Shown here one piece after another: positions 14,719 through 22,715 of a stretch of 24,430 bases of DNA (its first letter is position 1; each line of letters starts with the position of its first letter). Under the pieces are notes generated by a model. It ran no database searches and was not told the DNA's origin. It worked only from the letters and a program-made list of their open reading frames with translations. Both the position numbers and the translations under genes were made by a program. The stretch is from RGIG426 sp045598965. Lineage in GTDB: Bacteria; Bacillota; Clostridia; Oscillospirales; Acutalibacteraceae. The stretch is from contig JAZRVH010000002.1 in NCBI GenBank assembly GCA_045598965.1, forward strand, positions 1-24,430, read 5' to 3'.

Positions 14719-16122
14719 ATGAAAAACACAGAGAAAACGATGGACAAGCTGGTCGCCCTTTGCAAAGGGCGTGGATTTGTTTACGCCGGCAGTGAAATCT
14801 ACGGCGGTCTTGCCAACACGTGGGACTACGGTCCTCTCGGTGTGGAACTTAAAAACAACATCAAGCAGGCGTGGTGGAAGAAATTCGTAAAAGAGTCTCC
14901 CTACAACGTCGGTCTTGACGCCGCCATCTTAATGAACCCGCAAACGTGGGTGGCTTCCGGTCACCTCGGCGGCTTCTCTGACCCGCTGATGGATTGCCGT
15001 GAGTGCAAAGAACGTTTCCGTGCAGATAAAATCATCGAGGACTATTGTGCCGAAACCGGTGAAGAACTCGAAAAACCCATCGACGCATTTTCGCAGGAAG
15101 AGATGAAAGCCTTCATTGAAGAGAAGAACATCCCCTGCCCGAGCTGTGGCAACCACAACTTCACCGACATCCGTCAATTCAACCTGATGTTCAAAACGTT
15201 CCAAGGCGTGACGGAGGATGCGAAAAACACCGTGTATCTTCGTCCGGAAACCGCACAGGGCATTTTTGTCAACTTCGCAAACGTGCAAAGAACATCACGA
15301 AAAAAAGTACCGTTCGGCATCGGGCAAATCGGAAAATCGTTCCGCAACGAAATCACACCAGGCAACTTCATTTTCCGTGTGCGAGAGTTCGAGCAAATGG
15401 AACTCGAATTCTTCTGTAAGCCGGGCACCGACCTCGAATGGTTCAGCTATTGGCGAGGCTTCTGCCGTGACTGGCTGTTGTCCCTCGGCATTAAAGAGGA
15501 AAACCTCCGCCTGCGTGACCACGATCCGGAGGAGCTCTGCTTCTACTCTAAAGCGACCACCGACTTCGAGTTTTTGTTCCCGTTCGGTTGGGGTGAGCTG
15601 TGGGGTGTTGCCGACCGTACCGATTATGACCTGACCCAACACCAAAACACCTCCGGCAAAGACCTTACCTATTTCGACCAGGAAACGAACGAGCACTATA
15701 TCCCCTACGTTATCGAGCCGTCGCTCGGTGTGGAGCGTTCGTTCTTAGCGTTCCTTTGCGATGCCTACGACGAAGAAGTGGTAGATGCCGAGAAAAACGA
15801 CGTCCGTGTGGTGCTTCGCCTGCATCCGGCATTGGCCCCGTTTAAGGCCGCCGTTCTCCCGCTGTCCAAAAAGCTGTCGGAGGAAGCTCGCAAAGTGTTC
15901 GACACGCTTGCCCCCGACTTTATGGTGGACTTTGACGACGCCGGTTCTATCGGCAAACGCTATCGCCGCCAGGACGAAATCGGCACACCGTACTGCATCA
16001 CCTTTGACTTTGACAGTCTGGAGGATGCCTGCGTTACCGTTCGTGAACGGGACAGCATGGAACAGGTGCGTCTGCCCATTGCCGAGCTGTCTGCATTCCT
16101 CGCCGAAAAAATCCGCTACTGA
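14719..16122 (+). CDS. glyS: Glycyl-tRNA synthetase, dimeric class II type
   Basis: Charges tRNA-Gly with glycine. The 467-residue protein is the single-chain alpha2 form found in many Firmicutes and in eukaryotes, not the bacterial alpha/beta form. Class II motif 2 is GKSFRNEITPGNFIFRVREF (205-224) and motif 3 is IEPSLGVERSF. Cys pairs at 93/96 (CREC) and 140/143 (CPSC) may bind zinc, and an anticodon-binding domain covers about 365-467. The ATG has a perfect AGGAGG six bases upstream. The GH20-type gene starts 31 bases after its stop and is probably co-transcribed. A tRNA-Gly gene lies 8 kb to the right. Confidence 0.97.
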   Translation: MKNTEKTMDKLVALCKGRGFVYAGSEIYGGLANTWDYGPLGVELKNNIKQAWWKKFVKESPYNVGLDAAILMNPQTWVASGHLGGFSDPLMDCRECKERFRADKIIEDYCAETGEELEKPIDAFSQEEMKAFIEEKNIPCPSCGNHNFTDIRQFNLMFKTFQGVTEDAKNTVYLRPETAQGIFVNFANVQRTSRKKVPFGIGQIGKSFRNEITPGNFIFRVREFEQMELEFFCKPGTDLEWFSYWRGFCRDWLLSLGIKEENLRLRDHDPEELCFYSKATTDFEFLFPFGWGELWGVADRTDYDLTQHQNTSGKDLTYFDQETNEHYIPYVIEPSLGVERSFLAFLCDAYDEEVVDAEKNDVRVVLRLHPALAPFKAAVLPLSKKLSEEARKVFDTLAPDFMVDFDDAGSIGKRYRRQDEIGTPYCITFDFDSLEDACVTVRERDSMEQVRLPIAELSAFLAEKIRY

Positions 16123-16153
16123 TAACCGTATCTCAAGAAACGGAGGAACAAAT

Positions 16154-18007
16154 ATGACATTCCGCAAAGAAACCGTTTCTGCCGAAATTCTCGCCCTCCT
16201 GCCGCTCATCGGATGTGATGCTGCACAGGAGGGCGTTGCCCTTTGTGCTGTTTTGGATGAAAGCATACGGGGCTTTTCGGTGGAAAAAACCGCTGACACC
16301 TTGACCGTTCACTACGAAAAGCCGGTATATCTCACCCGTGCCCTCGCCCTTTGTACCGAAAAGACCGGCGACACTTTCGCCTTTTCCCAAACCGCTCACT
16401 TCCGCCATGACGGGGCGATGCTGGACTGTTCCCGAAACGCCGTGCCGACGGTTGCCACGATTAAAAACTATCTTTGCCAAATGGCACTGATGGGGCTGGA
16501 CACGCTGATGCTGTATACAGAGGACACCTATGAAATCGAGGGTCAGCCCTACTTCGGATTTCAGCGTGGACGGTTCTCGCTTTCCGAACTGCAAGAAATC
16601 GTAAGCTTCGCTGCCGCCTACGGCATCGAGGTGGTGCCGTGCATGCAGACGCTCGCCCATCTAAATGCGATTTTTCGTCACCGTCCCGCCTATGAATGTA
16701 TTCACGATATTGACGATATTCTGCTTACCGATGAGCCGAAAACGTATGCGTTTATTGACGATATGATTGCCGCTTGTCGCAAAGCGTTTCGCAGCAACCG
16801 CATTCATATCGGCATGGACGAGGCGGAGCATCTCGGTCGTGGTCGGTATCTTGACCGTTTCGGCAAACAGGATACACGTGAAATCTTAGAACGTCACTTG
16901 AAAAAGGTTTGCGATATCTGCCAAAAATACGACTTTGAGCCGATGATGTGGAGCGATATGTTCTTTAAGCTTGCCAAAGCCGACACCGGCAACCTTTACT
17001 ACCAATCGGAGCTGTCGGAAGAATTGCTTAACAGCGTTCCCGAAGGCGTCTCCCTCGTATATTGGGACTATGTTACACTCAGCTCGGATATCTACCGTCA
17101 AAACCTTGCCCGTCACGCCTTGTTCAAAAACAACGACACCGTGTTTGCGGGCGGAGCATGGAAATGGGTGGGCTACGCCCCTCGTGCACGGTACAGCTTA
17201 GAGACCTCTCGATTAGCACTAAAGGAATGTCAAAAAGCGAAAGTCAAAGATGTGTTCATTACCCTGTGGGGTGACAACGGTGCCGAGGCATCTATTTTCG
17301 CTGTCCATCCGGCGGTACAGTTATTCGCTGAAATGAACTTCGAGGAAACGGTTAGCGATGAACTGCTCGCCCGCCGCTTCAAAACCTGCACCGGCGGCAT
17401 TTTTGACGACTTTATGTTGGCCGACGGACTGGACACCCCGCCCGGCGGCTCCGATATGAAATTGGTACAGCCCTCCCGCTATCTGTTGTATCAGGACAAT
17501 CTACTCGGGTTGTTTGACGTCCATATCGGCGAGGGCTATAACGAACACTACAAATCCCTCGCCGCTAAATTCCAAGAAGCCGCCGCCCGCAATCCCCGCT
17601 ATAAAAACACCTTTGCCGTATGGGCGGCACTCGCACAGGTTCTTTCAAACAAAGCGGAAGTGAGCAAGCGTCTCTATACTGCTTACCACGCCGGCGACAA
17701 AGAAGCCCTTGCCACCCTTGCCGCTACCGTTTTGCCGCAAATTGCCGACGATATTGACGCTTTGCGTGACGCCGAGGAAGCACAATGGATGAGCGAGAGT
17801 AAGCCGTTCGGCTTCGAGGTACTGGATATTCGCCTTGCCGGTGCCGCCGCACGTGCCCGTTCTGCCGCACGCCGTGTTACGGCGTATGTCAACGGGGAGG
17901 CAGATGCCATTCCCGAATTGGAGGCGGAACGTCTGCGAATGCACCCCACAGAAACCGACCTTTATCTCAACACCTGGCAACACATGATTTCCGCCTGTCC
18001 CATTTGA
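16154..18007 (+). CDS. Intracellular GH20-type beta-N-acetylhexosaminidase
   Basis: A 617-residue glycoside hydrolase expected to release terminal GlcNAc or GalNAc by substrate-assisted catalysis. The GH20 catalytic pair is in HIGMDEAEHLG (Asp222-Glu223) on a TIM barrel of about residues 85-410, which starts in the family manner with HDGAMLDCSRN. Aromatic active-site segments include YWDY, GAWKWVGY and FITLWGDNGAE. A short N-terminal domain (1-80) precedes the barrel and a helical region (about 430-617) follows. There is no signal peptide, so it should work on imported sugars, resembling pneumococcal GH20C in size and location. The start is the ATG at 16154 with GGAGG seven bases before it; the frame is open far upstream but only as antiparallel phase inside glyS. 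Substrate preference cannot be told from sequence. Confidence 0.88.
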   Translation: MTFRKETVSAEILALLPLIGCDAAQEGVALCAVLDESIRGFSVEKTADTLTVHYEKPVYLTRALALCTEKTGDTFAFSQTAHFRHDGAMLDCSRNAVPTVATIKNYLCQMALMGLDTLMLYTEDTYEIEGQPYFGFQRGRFSLSELQEIVSFAAAYGIEVVPCMQTLAHLNAIFRHRPAYECIHDIDDILLTDEPKTYAFIDDMIAACRKAFRSNRIHIGMDEAEHLGRGRYLDRFGKQDTREILERHLKKVCDICQKYDFEPMMWSDMFFKLAKADTGNLYYQSELSEELLNSVPEGVSLVYWDYVTLSSDIYRQNLARHALFKNNDTVFAGGAWKWVGYAPRARYSLETSRLALKECQKAKVKDVFITLWGDNGAEASIFAVHPAVQLFAEMNFEETVSDELLARRFKTCTGGIFDDFMLADGLDTPPGGSDMKLVQPSRYLLYQDNLLGLFDVHIGEGYNEHYKSLAAKFQEAAARNPRYKNTFAVWAALAQVLSNKAEVSKRLYTAYHAGDKEALATLAATVLPQIADDIDALRDAEEAQWMSESKPFGFEVLDIRLAGAAARARSAARRVTAYVNGEADAIPELEAERLRMHPTETDLYLNTWQHMISACPI

Positions 18008-18022
18008 CCCGCAAATAACAAA

Positions 18023-18077
18023 AACACCGCCGAATTCGCCACGGTACCGTGGTGTTTGTTCAGCGGTGTTTCTTTTT
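18023..18077. terminator. Shared bidirectional terminator between the GH20-type and dockerin genes
   Basis: Outer arms AACACCGC (18023-18030) and GCGGTGTT (18063-18070) enclose a perfect inner palindrome CCACGGTACCGTGG (18039-18052). T runs follow on both strands (TCTTTTTT on plus, TTTTTGTTATTT on minus). Convergent genes end on each side. Confidence 0.85.
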
Positions 18078-18082
18078 TCTCT

Positions 18083-19114
18083 TTACAGCTCGTAATACAT
18101 AACGTTATAGCTGTGAAGCGGTGTGGGTTCGGGGTCGTTTAGCGAAGCCGAATCGTACGCATCAATAGCGAATTCGACCGTCTCAATGTCCGTAATTCCC
18201 GCCGCTTGCAACTCATCGGCATCCAGTATGAGCCCCGCCTCCATATCGGCACCGGGGAGCAGAGAGCCAATCCACAAGGCCGATATATCCACGTCGTTGA
18301 CGACGGCGTGGTCACAAAGGTACATAAGCGGTTTGTCCGTACGATTTTCGATGTAGGTGTTGAGGGAGGTTTCGTTCTCCTTAAAGCCGGTAGAAATTGC
18401 ACGAATTTCACCGTTATCAATAAGCAAACAGCCCTCCGTCGGTGCCCGGTCTTCCTTTTGATAACCGATCGAACCGCCGAGAGTAACCTCCGTCACTTCG
18501 CTTCCCGTGTCGAGAATTTCTCCGGTTTCGGCGTCCGTGGTCAACACCCACAGCCCGATTTTTTTGACATCCTTTGAAAACTCGTTGTCGAGGGCAAAAA
18601 TCGCCGTATCCACCGCACTTTCAAACGGCGAAAGCTTCACCGTCCACAGCGGAAGAATGGCCTTATCATTTAATGCGGCACCCACCAACGTCACTTCAAT
18701 CGAACGGTCATACGTCAAGTTTTCGGCACCGAGGAGCAACTCAAATCCGTATTTCCCGTCAGGACGAACGTCATACAGCGTAATCGCCGCATCCTCTCCG
18801 TCGCAAAGCAGTAAATCAAGCGGGTCGGAAAGCTCGCCGAACTTCACCGGAATATCCGCCATATACTTGCGAAGAAGCAGCACGTCCTTCATATTGATAT
18901 CGCTGTCGCCGTTGGCGTCGGCATACAACTCGTGGAGACTAACGGGAATGTCCGCAAGATAAGAACGCAGCGTTAAAACGTCCTTCATATTCACGGTGCC
19001 GTCATCGTTGGCGTCGCCAAACAGCGGACGAGGAGCCGCACTTACCGGACACACGCAAAAAACGCACAGCACAACACAAAGGAGAACGGCAATCGACGGT
19101 TTCAGGAGTTTCAT
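18083..19114 (-). CDS. Secreted dockerin-containing protein of unknown function
   Basis: Exported protein of 343 residues. A signal peptide covers about 1-27 (cleavage after PVSAA). A type I dockerin module follows directly at about 33-92, with two calcium-binding F-hand repeats: GDANDDGTVNMKDVLTLRSY (33-52) and ADANGDSDINMKDVLLLRKY (65-84). Residues 103-343 hold two tandem beta-rich domains of similar build (about 108-200 and 232-325), seen in the paired segments ALNDKAILPLW and VVNDVDISALW. There are no catalytic motifs that I recognise. The dockerin should bind a cohesin on a scaffold or the cell surface. The ATG at 19112-19114 overlaps the stop of the lipoprotein gene; a longer in-frame start at 19150 lies inside that gene and would spoil the signal peptide. 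It is the last gene of the string that begins with recA. Confidence 0.87.
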   Translation of the reverse strand: MKLLKPSIAVLLCVVLCVFCVCPVSAAPRPLFGDANDDGTVNMKDVLTLRSYLADIPVSLHELYADANGDSDINMKDVLLLRKYMADIPVKFGELSDPLDLLLCDGEDAAITLYDVRPDGKYGFELLLGAENLTYDRSIEVTLVGAALNDKAILPLWTVKLSPFESAVDTAIFALDNEFSKDVKKIGLWVLTTDAETGEILDTGSEVTEVTLGGSIGYQKEDRAPTEGCLLIDNGEIRAISTGFKENETSLNTYIENRTDKPLMYLCDHAVVNDVDISALWIGSLLPGADMEAGLILDADELQAAGITDIETVEFAIDAYDSASLNDPEPTPLHSYNVMYYEL

Positions 19115-19638
19115 TTTTCCGCCTCTCCCTTTTCTGTAACGTATTTCCACAAAACGTCATACGTACCGTCAACCGCCTGAGCCCCCGACACCGACAACGT
19201 CATCGGACTGGGAGATGCCAAAACCTGGTCACGGTTAGAGATGGTAAACGAGCCGAAGTACGCCGTTGCATCCTCCACCGATTTTCCGGAATAGAAATCC
19301 AACGTAAGCATTTGCTCAAACGTTCCGGTGGGACGGGCGGCTTCTTCACCCGCTACCCACGCCGAGCGGTTCATCAGGTTATACAAATCCACCGCTTCCT
19401 GGCCCTTAAACACATAGGTGTCCGGCTCCACCGCCGTACCGTCTGCACCGGTGGCGGTTTGGAAGCCTTTGCTCTCCACCGTAACAAGGCAGGTCACGTT
19501 TCCTTTCGGGAAATCCTCTAACACGTGAATCGGTGCATTGATGTCCACCGACACTTCGTTTTCGGTGCTTCCGTCACACGCACAAAGAAGCGATACACTC
19601 AAAAGCAGACAAACGCACAGTGCCACAATTCGTTTCAT
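19111..19638 (-). CDS. Small predicted lipoprotein, function unknown
   Basis: A 175-residue protein with a lipoprotein signal: charged MKR, hydrophobic core, and lipobox LLCAC with the lipidated Cys21 followed by DGS. It should be anchored to the outer face of the membrane. The mature part is probably a small mixed alpha/beta domain containing FEQMLTLDFYSGKSVEDA and TYDVLWKYV; I do not recognise the family. The start follows GGAGGAG closely. It overlaps the dockerin gene by four bases (ATGA), so the two exported proteins are made together and may act together at the cell surface. Confidence 0.85.
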   Translation of the reverse strand: MKRIVALCVCLLLSVSLLCACDGSTENEVSVDINAPIHVLEDFPKGNVTCLVTVESKGFQTATGADGTAVEPDTYVFKGQEAVDLYNLMNRSAWVAGEEAARPTGTFEQMLTLDFYSGKSVEDATAYFGSFTISNRDQVLASPSPMTLSVSGAQAVDGTYDVLWKYVTEKGEAEK

Positions 19639-19650
19639 ACCGTCTCCTCC

Positions 19651-20133
19651 TTAATAGCCACGTGCACCGTCCAGCGATTCATCATTCACAATCCAATCGC
19701 TGACATCGTAGATCACATATTCGTCCGGCGTGGAACGCACAATAACCCGTGCGATGCCGGCATTGATAACCATTCGTTTGCACATCGAACAACAGCACGC
19801 ATTTTCCACCAACGTGCCGTCCGCTTCCTCGCCGCAAAGGAACAGGGTGGCTCCCAGCATTTTGTCACGAGGAGCACTGATAATGGCGTTGGCCTCTGCG
19901 TGAACACTGCGGCACAACTCGTATCTCTCGCCACGGGGGATTTTCATCTCCATTCGAATGCACCGACCGAGGTCCGTGCAATTCTTCCGTCCACGAGGAG
20001 CCCCCACATAACCGGTAGAGACAATCTCATCGTGGTTGACAATGACCGCACCGTAAGAACGACGCAGGCAAGTTCCCCGATGGCTCACCGTTTGGGCAAT
20101 ATCCAGATAGTAATTGATTTTATCACGACGCAT
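19651..20133 (-). CDS. dCMP deaminase-family zinc protein (ComEB-like)
   Basis: Cytidine/deoxycytidylate deaminase-fold enzyme of 160 residues, probably converting dCMP to dUMP for thymidylate synthesis. The zinc site is His78 and Glu80 in VHAEANAI, and Cys115 and Cys118 in CCCSMCKRMVINAG, where the usual PCxxC is replaced by CCSMC. The insert GAPRGRKNCTDLGRCIR (45-61) is typical of dCMP deaminases and supplies further Cys residues for a second metal site. GGAGG lies seven bases before the ATG. It lies between pgsA (31-base gap) and the lipoprotein gene (12-base gap) in one transcription unit. Confidence 0.92.
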   Translation of the reverse strand: MRRDKINYYLDIAQTVSHRGTCLRRSYGAVIVNHDEIVSTGYVGAPRGRKNCTDLGRCIRMEMKIPRGERYELCRSVHAEANAIISAPRDKMLGATLFLCGEEADGTLVENACCCSMCKRMVINAGIARVIVRSTPDEYVIYDVSDWIVNDESLDGARGY

Positions 20134-20164
20134 ATAGTTTCCTCCTCACTTTCAAGCCTCTACT

Positions 20165-20758
20165 TCAGCGTTCGCCCTCTAAAAAGAACGAACGGTTTTG
20201 CCAAAAATACACGCCACCGGAAATGGCGGTCAATGCCGTGGCAATCCAGATGAACACTTGACCGATAACAAGCGGCACCGTGTAAACCGCATCCGGCAAC
20301 GTCACAGCGGCAAGCACCGTGTCTTTCCAGCTGCAAAATTCCAGCACCGCCAGCATATAGCCGATAGTGATATACTGTGCCACCGTCTTAAATTTGCCCC
20401 AGTAGTTAGCGGCAACCACACGGCCGCCCTCAGCGGCAACAAGCCGGACAGATGTGACAACAAATTCTCGCACGAGAATAATCATCAAGGCCCAAAGGCT
20501 CATTTTCCCGATAGCCAAAAGCCCCACAAACGCCGCCGTAGTCAGCATTTTATCTGCGATGGGGTCCATAAATTTGCCGAGGTTGGTCACAAGCCCTCTG
20601 GCACGGGCAATTTTGCCGTCCAGCATATCCGTAAAAGAGGCGATGCCGAAGATGAGCCCCGCCACGAGATAGTGGAACGGAAATTCCCACACGAAAAACA
20701 ACAAAAACAGCGGCACCAACAGAATCCGTGAAAGTGTCAGTTTGTTAGGCAAATTCAT
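20165..20758 (-). CDS. pgsA: CDP-diacylglycerol-glycerol-3-phosphate 3-phosphatidyltransferase
   Basis: Integral membrane enzyme that makes phosphatidylglycerol phosphate, the committed step to phosphatidylglycerol and cardiolipin. The 197-residue protein begins MNLPNKLTLSRI, typical of the family. The CDP-alcohol phosphotransferase signature DG-x2-AR-x8-G-x3-D-x3-D runs from Asp47 to Asp69 (DGKIARARG, then GKFMDPIAD). About five or six membrane helices are visible. The start is the ATG that overlaps the rimO stop (ATGA); the frame is open ten codons further upstream inside rimO. The rimO-pgsA pairing next to recA is common in Firmicutes. Confidence 0.95.
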   Translation of the reverse strand: MNLPNKLTLSRILLVPLFLLFFVWEFPFHYLVAGLIFGIASFTDMLDGKIARARGLVTNLGKFMDPIADKMLTTAAFVGLLAIGKMSLWALMIILVREFVVTSVRLVAAEGGRVVAANYWGKFKTVAQYITIGYMLAVLEFCSWKDTVLAAVTLPDAVYTVPLVIGQVFIWIATALTAISGGVYFWQNRSFFLEGER

Positions 20759-22086
20759 TCTGCTACCACCTCTCCGATTAAATCCCATTCGAGGGTATCC
20801 GTCACCTCTACCCGGACAAAATCGCCCGGCTTCGGTGCTTTGTCGGCAGTGAAAAACACTTTTCCGTCAATGTCCGGTGCATCAGCGGCAGAGCGGCCAA
20901 ACCAGCACTCCGCATACCGGTCAAAGCTTTCCACGAGCACCGTCACAGCCTTGCCCACCATGGCTTGATTTTTCTTTTCCACAATCCGTGCCTGTTGCTC
21001 CATCACCAAGTCGGCACGGCGATGTTTTTCCGCCTCCGGCACTTGATCAGGCATAACGGCGGCTTTTGTCCCCTCCTCCGCCGAATAGGCGAAACAGCCA
21101 AGGCGGTCAAACTCCACATCCTGCACAAACTCGCACAGTTCCTCAAAATCCGCCTCAGTCTCACCGGGGAATCCGGTCATCACCGTCGTACGCAAAACGA
21201 TTCCCGGAACCTTTTCCCGAATATGTGTCATAAGATTTGTAAGGCTTTCCCGGTCGCCGGTACGATTCATACGGGCAAGCACCGTGCCGGAAGCGTGTTG
21301 AATGGGAATATCCAAATATTTCACAATCTTATCCTCGGCGGCAATCACGTCTAACAGCTCGTCCGTGATATATTCGGGATAGCAGTACAGCATTCGAATC
21401 CAGTGCAGCCCGTCAATCCGGCACAATTCACGAAGCAAATCCGGGAGCATCGGCTTTCCGTAAAGGTCAACGCCATACTGAGTGGTATCTTGTGCCACAA
21501 GCGTAATTTCCTTTACGCCGCCCTCCACAAGCCACTTGGCTTCTTCCAAAAGCGTTTCCATTTTGCGGCTTTTAAGGCCGCCACGGATATGCGGAATGGC
21601 ACAATAGGTACAGCAGTTGTTGCACCCGTCGCCGATACGCATAAAGGCGAAAAACTGCGGCGTTGTTTGAACCCGTGCCCCGTCCAGCGTCCAACATTTG
21701 CGGGACGGAAACTCACAGACGTGTTCTCCCTCCATCACACGGTTTACGACGTCCACAATATCCACATTAGCACCAAGTCCCAGCACCGCATCGCATTCCG
21801 GCAGTTCATCCGCCACCTCCTGCTGATAGCGTTGTGCCATACAGCCGGTAACAATCAGGCGTTTAATCCGCCCCTCTTTTTTAAGGGTGGCAAACTCCAA
21901 AATCGTCTCAATGGCTTCCTGCTTGGCCGCCTCAATAAAACCGCAGGTGTTCACAATCACCACATCTGCCAATGCGGCATCTGCCTTAATCGGTATTCCT
22001 GCGTCACGTATTTTTCCGAGCATCAGTTCGGCATCCATCTGGTTTTTCGGGCAACCCAGCGACACCATCCCAACGGAAAAGGTCAA
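20755..22086 (-). CDS. rimO: Ribosomal protein S12 methylthiotransferase RimO
   Basis: Radical SAM enzyme with two iron-sulfur clusters that adds a methylthio group to an aspartate of ribosomal protein S12. The 443-residue protein has the UPF0004 domain with cluster ligands Cys12, Cys48 and Cys82 (LGCPKN, NTCGFI, TGCMAQ). The radical SAM motif CNNCCTYCAIPHIRG has cluster ligands Cys155, Cys159 and Cys162, and a TRAM domain covers about 375-443. The motif LGCPKNQMDAE and the length point to RimO rather than MiaB. The start codon is TTG (22084-22086), overlapping the recX stop and supported by a GGAGGGGGAG tract. The first ATG, six codons on, would remove part of the first beta strand. Confidence 0.95.
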   Translation of the reverse strand: MTFSVGMVSLGCPKNQMDAELMLGKIRDAGIPIKADAALADVVIVNTCGFIEAAKQEAIETILEFATLKKEGRIKRLIVTGCMAQRYQQEVADELPECDAVLGLGANVDIVDVVNRVMEGEHVCEFPSRKCWTLDGARVQTTPQFFAFMRIGDGCNNCCTYCAIPHIRGGLKSRKMETLLEEAKWLVEGGVKEITLVAQDTTQYGVDLYGKPMLPDLLRELCRIDGLHWIRMLYCYPEYITDELLDVIAAEDKIVKYLDIPIQHASGTVLARMNRTGDRESLTNLMTHIREKVPGIVLRTTVMTGFPGETEADFEELCEFVQDVEFDRLGCFAYSAEEGTKAAVMPDQVPEAEKHRRADLVMEQQARIVEKKNQAMVGKAVTVLVESFDRYAECWFGRSAADAPDIDGKVFFTADKAPKPGDFVRVEVTDTLEWDLIGEVVAE

Positions 22087-22712
22087 AACGACTCCCCCTC
22101 CGATTCCTCTGCTTGTCGCACAGCGGTGCGTGCCGTCTCATAATCAAAGCCAAAACGGATGAGGGCATCCACTATTTTGCGACGTTGAGGTTCATCTTTT
22201 TGAGTATAACATTTTTTCTCTAAAAAAGCAAGACCCGCCTGCAAATCGTCCGCACCGATTTTTTCGACCGCCTCCGCCGCCACGTCGCGGTCAATCCCCT
22301 TTTCGCGCAATTTTTGCACCGCGCGGCGTTTCGGATAGTGGCGAACGAGGCAGTATTCCCGCGCATACCGCACCGCCAAACTCTCGTCGTCCACCAGTCC
22401 CAACTCTTCCATACGCTCGGCGGTGGCGGCGCATACCTCGCGCCCCGCTGCTTTGCGGAGTTTTTCCGAAAGTTCTTTTTTTGTGTAATCCCGCCGCGAG
22501 AGCAAATACAGCGCGCGGTCGCGGGCGCGGTTTTCCTCCGACAACGACAAAAGCGCCGACAGAGATTCCTCTGTCAGCGCACTGTTTGCCCGATACGGCG
22601 ATTCGTCCCACGTGCGGCGGTCTACCTCCACCTCGCGCCCGTCCGAAAACGTCACAAGATACAGTTGCCCGCGCCGCACGGCGATAGTTTCAACCGTGAA
22701 CGTGTTTTCCAT
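22083..22712 (-). CDS. recX: Regulatory protein RecX
   Basis: Helical-repeat protein of 209 residues that binds RecA filaments and modulates their activity. Typical segments are ARDRALYLLSRRDYTKKELSEKL, the EELGLVDDESLAVRYARE repeat and the terminal RRKIVDALIRFGFDYETAR repeat; RecX is built of such three-helix units. It starts three bases after the recA stop, the classic recA-recX arrangement. Base use is odd: all but the last 200 bases of coding sequence is rich in GCGC and CGCG like recA, whereas the 3' end has none, like the genes downstream. Confidence 0.93.
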   Translation of the reverse strand: MENTFTVETIAVRRGQLYLVTFSDGREVEVDRRTWDESPYRANSALTEESLSALLSLSEENRARDRALYLLSRRDYTKKELSEKLRKAAGREVCAATAERMEELGLVDDESLAVRYAREYCLVRHYPKRRAVQKLREKGIDRDVAAEAVEKIGADDLQAGLAFLEKKCYTQKDEPQRRKIVDALIRFGFDYETARTAVRQAEESEGESF

Positions 22713-22715
22713 CGT

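Noticed and set aside
14690..14722. Ten-codon upstream frame (MKKHFSGGFI) overlapping the glyS start codon
   Set aside because: Its ATG would lie only about four bases from the predicted transcript start with no ribosome site. The AGGAGG inside it serves glyS.
15785..16153. N-terminal extension of the GH20-type frame into glyS
   Set aside because: It is an Arg/Pro/Ser-rich shadow of glyS; the ATG at 16154 has a clear GGAGG site and starts the family-like sequence.
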